Made by a program: the position numbers and the translations under genes. The notes beneath the pieces were generated by a model. That model was given only the letters and a program-made list of their open reading frames with translations. It did no database searches and was not told the origin of the DNA. This document shows, in pieces, positions 16,759-26,419 of a stretch of 64,000 bases of DNA (positions are counted from its first letter, which is position 1; each line of letters begins with the position of its first letter). This stretch comes from Streptomyces cellostaticus (GTDB lineage Bacteria > Actinomycetota > Actinomycetes > Streptomycetales > Streptomycetaceae): NCBI RefSeq assembly GCF_023630175.1, contig NZ_JALLIN010000038.1, positions 1-64,000 on the forward strand. Reading direction: 5' to 3'.

Positions 16759-17772
16759 TCAGCGCGCGGTGCTGCCGAGTTCCTCCAGGTAGCCCTGGGC
16801 GCCGGAGGCGAGCGCGAACTCGGCGTCGTAGCGGCCCGATGAGCGGTGCCAGTCGTAGGAACCGCGGATCACGGTGCGCACCGCGTCGTCGCGGTAGCGC
16901 TCCAGGGCCTCGCGCTCGGCCCCGTCGAGCCGGTAGATGTCACCCACCTGCGGCAGGCAGGACTCCATCAGGAGGTACTGCTCCAGGCGGACGCGCACCT
17001 CGCTCTGGATGTGGGCGACGCTGCGGTCCTTCGACCAGCCGTGTTCCCGGCGCAGGATCATGACCATGTTGTTCTGCTCGCCGCGGGCCTCCTCCTTCTC
17101 CAGCGAGGCGATGTCGTTGAGCAGCAGGTTGACGTCGACGGCGATCTGGAGCACCGCGGAGAGCACGGCGCTGTCGAAGACCCGGTGCGGCACCTCGAAC
17201 CGGCCCGCGCGCTCGGCGAGGTCCACCGTCGGCTGCACCCCGATGGTCTGCCGGCGCACGGCCAGGTACTGCGCGGCGGAGTCGTAGCGGATGTCCCAGA
17301 AGCGGCTCTCCGCCTCGTCGACGTAGCCGTCGAGGTAGCTGCGCCAGTGCCGGGCGCTGCGCGCGCACCAGGCGGGTGACATGCCCTCGCTGGTGCGCCG
17401 CCAGATGTCGGCGAAGCCGTGGGCGATGGGCGGCGCGGTGTCGGGGAGGGGCCCGTCCAGCGCCGCGGCGACCGCGTCGGTGAGCCGTTTGGTCTCCTCC
17501 GGGTTCTCGCCCCGCGGCCCGTCGAAGAGGTCGTCGAAGAGGAAGAACCACGACATCAGGTCGACGCCGAGGTCCAGTTCGGCGCCGGTGGCGTGCGGGT
17601 AGAAGCGGGAGGCCAGGTCGGCGTAGCCGCCGCGCAGATGGCGCGTGGCCGCCGCCTCGGACTTGATCAGCCCGAGCGAGCGCGGCCAGACGAGCTGCTC
17701 GGCGTCGGCGCGGGCGTGGTCAGGGCTCTGCCGACCCGGCAGGGGTATGTGGAAGTCGACGTCCTGGGGCAT
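16759..17772 (-). CDS. penA: Pentalenene synthase
   Basis: A 337-residue class I terpene cyclase, the exact length of Streptomyces pentalenene synthase. The aspartate-rich motif is FFLFDDLFD (Phe76, Phe77, Asp80, Asp81, Asp84) and the second metal site is NDIASLEKE starting at Asn219. Both fall at the positions numbered in the characterised S. exfoliatus enzyme. It cyclises farnesyl diphosphate to pentalenene with Mg2+. The start MPQDVDFHIPLPGRQS at 17772 matches the family; 20 extra upstream residues in the open frame are not native. It follows the FPP synthase gene by 117 nt. Confidence 0.97.
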   Translation of the reverse strand: MPQDVDFHIPLPGRQSPDHARADAEQLVWPRSLGLIKSEAAATRHLRGGYADLASRFYPHATGAELDLGVDLMSWFFLFDDLFDGPRGENPEETKRLTDAVAAALDGPLPDTAPPIAHGFADIWRRTSEGMSPAWCARSARHWRSYLDGYVDEAESRFWDIRYDSAAQYLAVRRQTIGVQPTVDLAERAGRFEVPHRVFDSAVLSAVLQIAVDVNLLLNDIASLEKEEARGEQNNMVMILRREHGWSKDRSVAHIQSEVRVRLEQYLLMESCLPQVGDIYRLDGAEREALERYRDDAVRTVIRGSYDWHRSSGRYDAEFALASGAQGYLEELGSTAR

Positions 17773-17889
17773 GGGGGAATCCTTAGGAGTGGGTTGCAAG
17801 GAGGCGGCGGGCGTGATCGTGCCCGGGGACACCGTGCTGATCGGGAAGCGGGCCGCGGCGGGGCGGACGGATACGGAGCCGGTCCGGCA

Positions 17890-18903
17890 TCAGACCTCCC
17901 GGTCGACGACGAACCGTCCCAGCGCGAGGAGTTCGTCCCGCGCGCCGGCGTCCAGCTCGGCACCGCGCAGCGCGGCCTCGGCCAGCGCCGTCCGCCGGGC
18001 GGCCTCGGCGAGCGCCCAGTCCCGGCCGCCGGCGTCCTCGATCAGTCCGGCCACGCGCCGCAGTTCCTCCGTGCCGGGTTCGCCGGAGGCGGTGAGCCAG
18101 GCGGCCAGCTCCCCGCTGAGCGGGCCCCCCTGGTTCAGCGCGTGGCTCACCGGCAGGGACTTCTTGCGGGAGCGCAGGTCGGAGTGGACCGGCTTGCCCG
18201 TGACGGCCGGGTCGCCCCAGATGCCGAGGACGTCGTCGACGAGCTGGAAGGCGATGCCGACCTGGTCGCCGAAGAGCGCCAGCGCGTCCACCGCCGCCTC
18301 CGCCGCCCCCGCGAGGACGGCGCCGATCGCGGCGCTCGCCGACAGCAGCGCCCCGGTCTTGCCGGCGGCCATGTCGACGCACTCCTCGACCGTGACGTGC
18401 GAGCGCTGTTCGAAGGACAGGTCCTGGACCTGGCCGCGGATCAGATGACGGGTGGTACGCGCAAGCAGCCGGGCGGCGGGTGCCGCCGTCGGCAGCCCGG
18501 TGTCCAGCAGCACCTCCTGGGCGAGCGCCAGCATGGCGTCCCCGGTCAGGATGGCGCTGGAGGGGCCCCACAGCTTCCACACCGTGCGCCGGTGACGGCG
18601 CTCCTCGTCGCCGTCCATCAGATCGTCGTGCACCAGGGAGAAGTTGTGCACCAGTTCCACGGCGACGGCACCGGGCAGAGCGACCTGGGCCGGTGCGCCG
18701 ACCGCCTCGGCCGACAGCAGCGCGAGCGCCGGCCGTACGGCCTTGCCGGCGTCGGCGCTGGTGGGCGCCCCGCCGGCGGTGCTCCAGCCGAGGTGGTAGG
18801 CCGCCTGGTGACGTGACCGGTGGTCGAGCCGGTCGACGGCGGCGCGCAGCGCCGGAGTGATCGTGACCCGGCTGTGCTTCAGGCAGGCGGGGGCGCTGCT
18901 CAT
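17890..18903 (-). CDS. ptlB: Farnesyl diphosphate synthase of the pentalenolactone cluster
   Basis: A 337-residue trans-prenyltransferase. The first Asp-rich motif is LVHDDLMDGDEERRHR (DDLMD), the second is QLVDDVLGIWGD, and GQVQDLSFE with AAGKTGALL lie between. It makes farnesyl diphosphate for PenA. Its ATG overlaps the stop of the upstream dioxygenase in ATGA (18900-18903), so the two are translationally coupled. The long upstream open frame is only the dioxygenase gene read out of frame. The symbol follows S. avermitilis ptl usage; pen/pnt clusters may name it differently. Confidence 0.94.
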   Translation of the reverse strand: MSSAPACLKHSRVTITPALRAAVDRLDHRSRHQAAYHLGWSTAGGAPTSADAGKAVRPALALLSAEAVGAPAQVALPGAVAVELVHNFSLVHDDLMDGDEERRHRRTVWKLWGPSSAILTGDAMLALAQEVLLDTGLPTAAPAARLLARTTRHLIRGQVQDLSFEQRSHVTVEECVDMAAGKTGALLSASAAIGAVLAGAAEAAVDALALFGDQVGIAFQLVDDVLGIWGDPAVTGKPVHSDLRSRKKSLPVSHALNQGGPLSGELAAWLTASGEPGTEELRRVAGLIEDAGGRDWALAEAARRTALAEAALRGAELDAGARDELLALGRFVVDREV

Positions 18904-19799
18904 GCGGCGACCTCCGCACACCAGGGTGCGGCCGGGTCGTCGAAGATGCTGACGACCTGGCGCATGACGCGCCGTTCGGCCGGGGCGAAGGCCTGTTTGG
19001 CGTGGACGGTGCCGAGCTGGTCCCACATGACGATGTCCCCCGGCCGCCAGGTGTGCGCGTACGTGTACTGGGGCTTGCCCGCGTGCGCCAGCAGTTCGTC
19101 GAGCAGCTTGCGGCTGTCGTCGGGGGCGAGGTCCACGATCCGTTCGGTGTTCAGGGTGCTGACGTAGACCGACTGGCGGCCGGTGCGCGGATTGCGGGCG
19201 ATGAGGGGGTGGACGGTGGAGGTGCCGTCCTCGGGCTGGATCCGCTCGGTGCCCTCCCCGAGGGACACCTCGCCCTGGAGCTCCTCCTCGATGGTCTCCT
19301 CGTACCCGGTGCGCAGGGCGTGGCGGACCCGGTAGGAGTGCAGACGCCTGCGCTCCTCGGGCGACAGCGACTCGTACAGGGCGTACATGTCGGTGAAGAG
19401 GGTCTCCCCACCGCCGGACGCGGGCACCTCCACGGCCTCCAGGAAGCCGACTTGGGAGACGCGGGGGCGAAAGGAGTAGTCGGTGTGCCAGCCCATCCAC
19501 CCGGCGTCGCCCACGCCGATCTTCCGGCCGTCCTCCACCAGGTTGGAGACGATCAGGATCTCGTTGTGGTCGGGGTGGGCGCCGTTGGTCAGTCCGGTCT
19601 TCGGGATGTACCCGAAGCGGCGGCCGAAGGCCAGGAACTCCTCGTGGGAGGGGGTCTCGTGACCGCGGAAGGCGAGCACGAGATGCGTGTCCAGCGCCGC
19701 CCAGATCTCCGCCGTCTGGGTGCTGTCCATGTCGCCGGTGACCTGGGCGCCGTGCACGACGGCGCCGAGAGCGGAGCCGGGTATCGGCGTTACGTCCAT
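18900..19799 (-). CDS. penD: Fe(II)/2-oxoglutarate dioxygenase making pentalenolactones E and F
   Basis: A 299-residue TauD-family dioxygenase. The iron triad is His105-x-Asp107 (GWHTDYSF) and His266 (GTVHAKQAF), with Arg280 for 2-oxoglutarate. In characterised clusters PtlD/PenD/PntD desaturates and then epoxidises the lactone: pentalenolactone D to E to F, or the neo series in S. avermitilis. The start MDVTPIPGSALGAV at 19799 needs no trimming. The stop overlaps the FPP synthase start, and the gap to penE upstream is 37 nt. Confidence 0.94.
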   Translation of the reverse strand: MDVTPIPGSALGAVVHGAQVTGDMDSTQTAEIWAALDTHLVLAFRGHETPSHEEFLAFGRRFGYIPKTGLTNGAHPDHNEILIVSNLVEDGRKIGVGDAGWMGWHTDYSFRPRVSQVGFLEAVEVPASGGGETLFTDMYALYESLSPEERRRLHSYRVRHALRTGYEETIEEELQGEVSLGEGTERIQPEDGTSTVHPLIARNPRTGRQSVYVSTLNTERIVDLAPDDSRKLLDELLAHAGKPQYTYAHTWRPGDIVMWDQLGTVHAKQAFAPAERRVMRQVVSIFDDPAAPWCAEVAA

Positions 19800-19836
19800 G
19801 GGCGTTGCCGCCTTTCGCAGAGGGGACGGAGGGTGG

Positions 19837-21651
19837 TCAGCGCAGCTCCAGGCCGGCGAGGTCGCCCGCCTCGCGCCAGCGCCTGAGGATGTTCACGAAC
19901 TCCACGGAGCCGCCGCCGTAGCTGGAGTTGAGCAGGGGCAGTCCGCCCGGGTCGCCCTCGTTGTTGTAGAGGCCCGGTGTGCAGTTCTCCAGGAAGTCCA
20001 GGTCGTTGCTGGCGAGCCGGAGGATCTCCTCGACCCATTCCTTCTCGCCGGCCTCGGAGGCCTCCACGATCTGGTGGCCCCGCTCCTCCACGCACCTGAC
20101 GATGTGCGCGAGGTGCCGGGTCTGCTCGCCCAGCATGTAGGCGATGTTGACGTGCCGGCCGGCCTGGGCCTTGGACAGGATGAAGCAGTTGGGGAAACCA
20201 TTCACCTGGAGTCCGTGCAGGGTGCGTGCCCCGTCCGCCCACTTCTCCGACAGCCTCACGCCGTCGCGGCCGACGATGTCGTAGCCGGCGCGGTCGGTGT
20301 ACGGGACGGCGAACTCGTGCTCGTAGCCGGTGGCGAAGACGAGGCAGTCGACCGGGTACTCCCGGCCGTTCGCGACCACGCCGGCCGGGGTGAGCCGCTC
20401 CACGCCCCGCCCCTCGGTGTCGACCAGGGTCACATTGGGCCGGTTGAAGGTCTGGAGGTATCCGTCGTGGAAGCAGGGCCGCTTGCAGTACACGCGGTAG
20501 TACGGCTTGAGGGCGGCGGCGGTCGCGGGGTCGGCTACGACGTCGTCGATGCGGGCGCGCAGCTCCTCCATCTTGGCGAAGTCCGCCCGTTCGGCCGCGA
20601 GGGCCCGTTCCTTCGGATCGCCGCCGGTGTCGCCGGTGGGCAGGATCGCGGCGGCAAGCTTGGCCGTGGTCTGGGTCCACCGGTCCTGGACCAGGTCCTC
20701 GTCCTGCGGGACACCTGAGGTCAGCGCGTGGAAGTTCTCCATCCGGTGCTGCTGCCAGCCCGGTTCCAGGCCGTCCGCCCAGCCCGGCGGGGTGGGCCGG
20801 TTGCCGCGGACGTCGACCGCGGCCGGGGTGCGCTGGAATACGACGAGCTGCTCGGCCCACTCGGCGAGGTGCGGGGCGAGCTGGATGGTCGTGGAGCCGG
20901 TGCCGATGACACCGACCCTCTTGTCCCTCAGCCCGGTCAGCCCGCCGGTGCTGTCGCCGCCGGTGTAGTCGAAGTCCCAGCGGCTGGTGTGGAAGGAGTG
21001 CCCGGCGAACGTCTCCAGGCCCGGCAGGCCGGGAAGTTTGGGACGGTGCATCAGACCGATCGACATGGCCACGTACCGGGCCCGGAACAGATCACCGCGG
21101 TCGGTGCTCACCAGCCACCGCCCGGCGGCCTCGTCCCAGCGCAGCTCGGTGACAGTGGTCTGGAGGAGGGCGTCGCGGTACAGGTCGTACCGCTGGGCGA
21201 TCCGCCGGAGGTGGGCGAAGATCTCGGGCCCGGTGGAGTACTTCTCGGTGGGTATCGTGCCGATCTCTTCGAGCAGCGGCAGGTAGATGTAGCTCTCGAC
21301 GTCGCACCGGACGCCGGGGAAGCGGTTCCAGTACCAGGTGCCGCCGACGTCGCCGGCCTCGTCGATCAGGCGGATGCGCTCCAGGCCGGTCTCCTCGCGC
21401 AGACGGGCGCCGGTCAGCAGGCCGCCGATGCCGGCACCCACGACGGCGACGTCCACCTCGTCGGCGAGCGGCTCGCGCTCCCGCCACCCGGTGTAGGGGT
21501 CCCGCGCGTAGCGGCGGAAGTCACCGCGCGCGAACTGGTAGGTGCGGCCCGAGGTGCGCTTGTCGCGTTCCTGCCGGTATTTCTCCCTCACCGCCTCCAG
21601 GTCGACGGTCGGTGTTCCATCGCTGCGGTCGTCGCTTTCGGCGCGGGCCAC
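19837..21651 (-). CDS. penE: Baeyer-Villiger flavin monooxygenase (pentalenolactone D synthase)
   Basis: A 604-residue FAD/NADPH monooxygenase. The first Rossmann motif is VAVVGAGIGGLLTGARL, the second is VGVIGTGSTTIQ, and the BVMO fingerprint region is HSFHTSRWDFDY with GTWYWNRFPG nearby. PenE/PntE insert oxygen into 1-deoxy-11-oxopentalenic acid to give pentalenolactone D; S. avermitilis PtlE gives the neo isomer. GTG 21651 is chosen because GAGGAGG lies just upstream. The start is inside penF, a 64-nt overlap. Which regioisomer it makes cannot be read from sequence alone, but PenM in the cluster favours the pentalenolactone type. Confidence 0.94.
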   Translation of the reverse strand: MARAESDDRSDGTPTVDLEAVREKYRQERDKRTSGRTYQFARGDFRRYARDPYTGWREREPLADEVDVAVVGAGIGGLLTGARLREETGLERIRLIDEAGDVGGTWYWNRFPGVRCDVESYIYLPLLEEIGTIPTEKYSTGPEIFAHLRRIAQRYDLYRDALLQTTVTELRWDEAAGRWLVSTDRGDLFRARYVAMSIGLMHRPKLPGLPGLETFAGHSFHTSRWDFDYTGGDSTGGLTGLRDKRVGVIGTGSTTIQLAPHLAEWAEQLVVFQRTPAAVDVRGNRPTPPGWADGLEPGWQQHRMENFHALTSGVPQDEDLVQDRWTQTTAKLAAAILPTGDTGGDPKERALAAERADFAKMEELRARIDDVVADPATAAALKPYYRVYCKRPCFHDGYLQTFNRPNVTLVDTEGRGVERLTPAGVVANGREYPVDCLVFATGYEHEFAVPYTDRAGYDIVGRDGVRLSEKWADGARTLHGLQVNGFPNCFILSKAQAGRHVNIAYMLGEQTRHLAHIVRCVEERGHQIVEASEAGEKEWVEEILRLASNDLDFLENCTPGLYNNEGDPGGLPLLNSSYGGGSVEFVNILRRWREAGDLAGLELR

Positions 21652-22436
21652 GGCTCCTCCTCGGGGGAAGGGGGCGGAAGGGAGACATGACGCCACACGT
21701 CGTCGAACTGGTCGCGCAGCCGCGGTGGGGCGTCGGAGTTGGTGAAGAGATAGAAGCGGTCGGTGCCGAGCGCCTCCCACACGAGTGCGGCGACGTCCTC
21801 GGCGCTCATCGAGGTGTCACCACCCGCGCCGCGCGGGGCCGTCAGACCTCGGACCATGGGAGTGTCGACCCGGCCGGGACACAGCACCGAGACCCGGACC
21901 CCGGTGCCCCGCAGATCGGCGCGCAGACTGCGGGCGACCGCCAGGTCGGCGTGCTTGGAGGCGGCGTAGGCGGCGCTGCCCGCACCGACGACGAAGGCGG
22001 ACATCGAGGCGGTGTGGAGCAGATGTGCCGGCCTGCCGCGCTCCAGCAGCCGGGGGACGAAGGCGCGGGCCACCAGGACGTGCGCCCAGTGGTTCACCTC
22101 GAAGACCTGCCGCATCCGCTCCAGCGGCACCTCCCACAGGGGCCGGCCGACCGGGCCGAGGACTCCGGCGTTGTTGCACACCACGTCGACGTCGCCGAGC
22201 ACGTCGAACGCGGTGTCCGCGAGGCGCTCGACGGCTTCCGGGTCGGTGAGGTCCGCGGTCACGGCGGTGACCCGGGCCCCCGCCGCGGCGAGTTCGCCGG
22301 CCCGGTGGCCCAGCGCGTCGCCTTCGACGTCCGCCATGACCACGTCCATGCCGGAGCGGGCGAAGCGGGCGCTGAGAGCGAGGCCGATACCGCTGGCCGC
22401 GCCGGTCACCACGGCCGTCCTTGTCTGTAGCTGCAC
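21588..22436 (-). CDS. penF: Short-chain dehydrogenase, 11-hydroxy to 11-oxo step
   Basis: A 282-residue classical SDR. The NAD-binding motif is TGAASGIG (residues 11-18), CNNAGVLG stabilises the fold, and the catalytic Ser/Tyr/Lys are in LLHTASMSAF and YAASKHADL. PtlF/PenF/PntF oxidise 11-beta-hydroxy-1-deoxypentalenic acid to the ketone used by PenE. The last 64 nt overlap the penE start, suggesting coupling. Cytoplasmic. Confidence 0.93.
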   Translation of the reverse strand: MQLQTRTAVVTGAASGIGLALSARFARSGMDVVMADVEGDALGHRAGELAAAGARVTAVTADLTDPEAVERLADTAFDVLGDVDVVCNNAGVLGPVGRPLWEVPLERMRQVFEVNHWAHVLVARAFVPRLLERGRPAHLLHTASMSAFVVGAGSAAYAASKHADLAVARSLRADLRGTGVRVSVLCPGRVDTPMVRGLTAPRGAGGDTSMSAEDVAALVWEALGTDRFYLFTNSDAPPRLRDQFDDVWRHVSLPPPSPEEEPWPAPKATTAAMEHRPSTWRR

Positions 22437-22535
22437 TTGGCTGTCTCCGCTTCTGCGCGTGGGAACGCCGAAGGACGGCGCGCCCTCGCCGACGAGAGGG
22501 TCCGGATCGGATGCGCCGTTCGAGGGGCGCCCGCG

Positions 22536-23990
22536 TCATCTCGGGTCGGGGAGCTTCAGACTGATCACGAGTACGGTCATCGTGAAGCACACCAGCAGGG
22601 CGACGACGAGCACGGCCGCCGACACCGTCGACAGCCAGCCGGACAGTGAGACGTACAGGGTTCCGCCGACGGTCGCGCCCAGCGCGGTCGCCATCTGCTG
22701 GCTGGTCACCAGCACACCGCTGCCCATGCCGGCCTGGGCGGGGGGCACGTCGGCGAGGATCATCCGGAACAGCGCCGGACCGGTCAGCGCCGCGCCCACC
22801 CCGAACAGGCCGATCCCGACGAGCACGAGCGCCAGGGAGGGGTGTGGCCAGCCCAGTCCGATCGCCAGCGCCAGCAGCGGCAGACCCGCGCACTGGACGA
22901 CGGCGCCCAGGGTGACGATCCGGCCGCCGAGGGCCGCCGCGATCCTCGGGGTGAACAGCGTCACCACGAAGAACGCCGCGGCGAACGGCACCAGCACCCC
23001 GCCGGAGGCGAGCCCGTCCAGACCGAAGTGCCCCTGCCCGACCAGCGCGTAGACGAACAGGAACGCGCCGAAGCCGGCCGAGAACGGCACCATCGCCGCC
23101 AGCCCTCTGCGCATCCCGGGACGGGACAGCACCGACGGGGACAGCAGCGGCGAGCCGCCGTGCGCCTCCAGCCCGCGCTCGACCCGGACCAGGGCCAGCG
23201 CCGCCACCGCGGCGACCGCGAGCAGCGCCCACAGCCACAGCGGCCAGCCCAGGTCGGGGCCGGCCACGACCACGGCCAGGACACAGACCATGGTCACACC
23301 GAACAGCAGGGTGCCGACCGGGTCGAAGCCCGGCTTCGCGCCGGCCCGGGTGGCGGGGACGCGCCGGACGGCCAGCAGCGCGGCCGCGCCGACCGGCACA
23401 TTGATCGCGAAGACCGACCGCCAGCCGATCCCGGCGACGTCCAGCGAGACCAGCAGCCCGCCCAGGATCTGCCCGACGACCATGCCGAGGGCCGCGGTCG
23501 CGCCGTACATGCCGATCGCCCGGGCACGCGCCTGCCCCTCGGTGACCGCCTGGATCGTCGCCAGCACCTGCGGCACGAGCATGGCGGCGGCGGCGCCCTG
23601 CAGCAGCCGGGCCGTGACCAGGAGCTCGATGGTCGGAGCGAGCCCGCACAGCGCCGAGGTGAGGGTGAACGCCGCCAGCCCGCAGGCGTACACGCGCCGT
23701 CTGCCGAAGGCGTCGCCCAGCCGTCCGCCCAGCACCAGTCCGAGGGCGTAGGTGAGGCCGTAGCCGGACACCACCAACTCCAGCGCGGCAGCGCCGCCGT
23801 GGAGGTCGTCACTGACCGAGGACAGCGCCACGTTGACGATGGAGGCGTCCACGATGGACAGGGCGTATCCGGTGAGCACCACCACGAGGGCGACACCGCT
23901 GAGCCCGGGAGCGGACGGCGCGGGGCCGGCCGTGGGCTGCCGTGTCGCGTCGGGCTCCGTCAGAGGGGGGACACCCTCGCGTTTCGTCAT
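22536..23990 (-). CDS. penG: MFS drug-efflux transporter (DHA2 type)
   Basis: A 484-residue membrane protein with about 14 hydrophobic segments. It starts with a cytoplasmic N-terminus, then LSGVALVVVLTGYALSIVDASIVNVAL. The loop motif GGRLGDAFGRRRVY is the MFS motif A. It corresponds to PtlG/PenG and probably exports pentalenolactone, complementing the resistant GAPDH. It lies between penH and penF with 57- and 99-nt gaps, all co-directional. Substrate is inferred from position. Confidence 0.92.
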   Translation of the reverse strand: MTKREGVPPLTEPDATRQPTAGPAPSAPGLSGVALVVVLTGYALSIVDASIVNVALSSVSDDLHGGAAALELVVSGYGLTYALGLVLGGRLGDAFGRRRVYACGLAAFTLTSALCGLAPTIELLVTARLLQGAAAAMLVPQVLATIQAVTEGQARARAIGMYGATAALGMVVGQILGGLLVSLDVAGIGWRSVFAINVPVGAAALLAVRRVPATRAGAKPGFDPVGTLLFGVTMVCVLAVVVAGPDLGWPLWLWALLAVAAVAALALVRVERGLEAHGGSPLLSPSVLSRPGMRRGLAAMVPFSAGFGAFLFVYALVGQGHFGLDGLASGGVLVPFAAAFFVVTLFTPRIAAALGGRIVTLGAVVQCAGLPLLALAIGLGWPHPSLALVLVGIGLFGVGAALTGPALFRMILADVPPAQAGMGSGVLVTSQQMATALGATVGGTLYVSLSGWLSTVSAAVLVVALLVCFTMTVLVISLKLPDPR

Positions 23991-24047
23991 GCGCTGCCTA
24001 CCCTGGCGCTTGTGGGGGACGGTTGAGGCCGGTGCGGAGGCGGCGAC

Positions 24048-24899
24048 TCACTCGGTGGTGGTGGGGGTGCCGGTGATCTTCGACATGATCCCCTTGGAGG
24101 CGTCCTTCGCGGACTCCGGCCAGGGGGTCAGGGCGTTGAACCCGCGGGGGGAGGAGGCCGGCTGGATACGGGTGTCCATCGACATCCGCATGGCGGCCGG
24201 GTCCACCGAGACGTTCGGAAGGGACTTGTGGCACATGAAGGCATGGAAGACGATCACGTCGCCCGGTTCCATGGGTGAGAACAGCAGCCGCTCGTCCGCG
24301 CCGAACTCCTGTGCCGGGATGCCCCGCACGGGGTGGCCGAAGCGGCGGAAGCTCTCGGTGACGACGTGCTCGCGCGGCCCCTTCTTGTGGCTGCCGTCGG
24401 CGACGGCGACGCCGCCCGTGCCGCGGGTCGTCGGGAGCAGCGGTATCCAGGCGGTGCGGAAGTCCTTGTTCGGGCCGATGTAGAAGCCGTCCTGGTGCAG
24501 CGGCGTCAGGAAACTCGGCTCCGCGGTGTCCGGCGCGGAGGGGTAGTAGCGGATCGTCGTCGACTTGAAGACGAAGACGGGCTCGCCGAAGACCTTCTCC
24601 CAGACCTTGAGGGTCGAGGGGTGGTTCCACAGGTCGTCGTACCTGACGTGGTCGTGCATCGCCACCTCGTCGACCGCCTCGTAGGACTCTATGGAGAGGG
24701 TGTCCAGGGTGGTGCCGGGGGCGGCGTGGCCGAGTGCGACCAGGCCCTCGAGCATCTGCTCGGCGGCGGTCGCGACGAGTTCGCCGTCCAGGGCGCCGCG
24801 CAGATAGACGTAGCCGTGCTCGTCGTAGAACCGGTCGAGGGCCTCACGGTCGTCGAGAAGGGGTGTGCAGTCGACGTAGTCGCTGAAAGTGTCCGGCAT
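24048..24899 (-). CDS. penH: Fe(II)/2-oxoglutarate 1-deoxypentalenic acid 11-beta-hydroxylase
   Basis: A 283-residue phytanoyl-CoA-hydroxylase-type dioxygenase. Iron ligands are His135 and Asp137 (TPLHQDGFY) and His224 (FMCHKSLPN), two residues earlier than His137/Asp139/His226 of structurally known PtlH. PtlH/PenH/PntH add the 11-beta hydroxyl to 1-deoxypentalenic acid. ATG 24899 has AAGGA 5 nt upstream. A gap of 138 nt separates it from penM, which may hold a regulator site because cluster regulators of this family control several promoters. Confidence 0.95.
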   Translation of the reverse strand: MPDTFSDYVDCTPLLDDREALDRFYDEHGYVYLRGALDGELVATAAEQMLEGLVALGHAAPGTTLDTLSIESYEAVDEVAMHDHVRYDDLWNHPSTLKVWEKVFGEPVFVFKSTTIRYYPSAPDTAEPSFLTPLHQDGFYIGPNKDFRTAWIPLLPTTRGTGGVAVADGSHKKGPREHVVTESFRRFGHPVRGIPAQEFGADERLLFSPMEPGDVIVFHAFMCHKSLPNVSVDPAAMRMSMDTRIQPASSPRGFNALTPWPESAKDASKGIMSKITGTPTTTE

Positions 24900-25037
24900 G
24901 GTTCCTTGTCCTCGTGACGTCTGTGCGTGGGGGAGGAGCGGCAGAGATCCGGGCGGGCCGACGGCTTCGACCGTGCGGTGCGGGCCACCTGTGACCATGA
25001 AGGGTGGCCGGGTGTGACTTCGCTCGCGCGACACCGC

Positions 25038-26234
25038 TCAGAAGGTGACGGGTATTTCGTCGAACCCGCCGGTGATCCGGTGCTCCTGCCAGTGCAGCGA
25101 CTCTTCGGGCACCGCGAGCCGGAGACTCGGCAGCCTGCGGAAGAGCCGCTCGAACACCGCGGTCAGCTCGATCCGGGCCAGCGTGCGGCCGATGCAGTGC
25201 CGGGCGCCGTGCCCGAACGCCAGGTGCGACCTGGGCTTGTTGCGGGTGACGTCGAACAGGTCGCCGTCGGGGAACGCCCGGTGGTCGTAGTTGGCCGCGC
25301 CGATGGCCAGCATCACGGCGTCCCCGGTCCGGATCACCTTCTCCCCGACGGTGATGTCGCCGTGCGCGTAGCGGGGTATCAGGGCGTTGGATCCCCTGCC
25401 GCCGACGCCCAGGCGCAGGATCTCCTCGACCGCGGCCGGCGCGAGTCCGGGATCCTCGGTCAGCAGGGCCCGCTGGGCGGGGTTGCGCAGCAGCAGCAGG
25501 GTGCCCAGGTCGATGCGCACGATGGTGGTCTCGTAGCCGAACAGCAGCACGGCGTTGCCCAACTGGGCGATGTCCGCGTCGGACAGGGCGCCGTCGGTGT
25601 CGGCGATCAGCTCGGACAGGATGTCGTCGCCCGGCTCGACGCGCTTGCGCGCCACCAACTCCAGCATGTAGTCGACGACCTGCTGGAAGGTGTTCGCCGA
25701 GTGCTGGTTGTCGCTCTGGTCGAACGTGCCCCTCGCCCACAGCCCGAACCGCTCCCGGTCCGCGAGCGGCACGCCGAGCAGGTCGCAGACCACCATGGTC
25801 GGCAACGGGAACGACAGGGCGCGGTGCAGGTCCACCGGCGGAGTGTCGGCGGCCAACCGGTCGAGCAGCTCGTCCACATGGTGCTCGATCCTGGTCTTCA
25901 TCAGGCGCATCCGGCGCGTGGTGAACCGGGGGACGAGCAGGGCGCGCATCTGCGCGTGCCGGGTGGCTTCGGTCTCGTGGTCGTCCCCGGCCATCAGGGC
26001 GACCATGAAGGCCCGGGCCGCGCTCTTGGCCGACGGCTCCGGGTTGGGATCGCTGAGGGAGAGCCGCCGGTCGGCCAGTAGCGACCGCACCTCGTCGTAG
26101 CGTGTGACCAGCCAGGCGTCGTCGCCGGGGGTCCGCACCCTGGTGATCGGCCCCTCCCGCTGCAGTGCGAGCATCTGGGGGGCGATGCCGATTATGTCCG
26201 GGTTGTCGAAGGGTAAGCTCGGAAGTTCCTTCAT
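25038..26234 (-). CDS. penM: Cytochrome P450, pentalenolactone synthase (CYP161C-type)
   Basis: A 398-residue P450, the length of PenM/PntM. The haem loop is FGHGARHCIGR. The I-helix reads LLFGYETT, with Phe232 where P450s normally have Ala, and Met77 and Met81 are present. These three residues were reported as characteristic of PntM, which turns pentalenolactone F into pentalenolactone by oxidation with methyl migration. S. avermitilis, a neopentalenolactone producer, lacks this step. ATG 26234 is chosen; the 86-residue upstream extension is out-of-family. It lies 185 nt after gap1. Confidence 0.96.
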   Translation of the reverse strand: MKELPSLPFDNPDIIGIAPQMLALQREGPITRVRTPGDDAWLVTRYDEVRSLLADRRLSLSDPNPEPSAKSAARAFMVALMAGDDHETEATRHAQMRALLVPRFTTRRMRLMKTRIEHHVDELLDRLAADTPPVDLHRALSFPLPTMVVCDLLGVPLADRERFGLWARGTFDQSDNQHSANTFQQVVDYMLELVARKRVEPGDDILSELIADTDGALSDADIAQLGNAVLLFGYETTIVRIDLGTLLLLRNPAQRALLTEDPGLAPAAVEEILRLGVGGRGSNALIPRYAHGDITVGEKVIRTGDAVMLAIGAANYDHRAFPDGDLFDVTRNKPRSHLAFGHGARHCIGRTLARIELTAVFERLFRRLPSLRLAVPEESLHWQEHRITGGFDEIPVTF

Positions 26235-26419
26235 GGAGTCTGTCCTCGTGGCGTCGCGCAGGGGCTTCGTCGGGCATCCGGGCACTCGGGCACGCCGGTG
26301 GCCTCGGCGGCGCCGGGTGCGCTGCGCGCCGTTCACGGGCGCGCCGGGACGTCGTCCGCCGCTTCGGCGGGCGACCGTTGCTGACGTACGGGTGGTGCAG
26401 ACGCCGGGTCGGCGGGGAG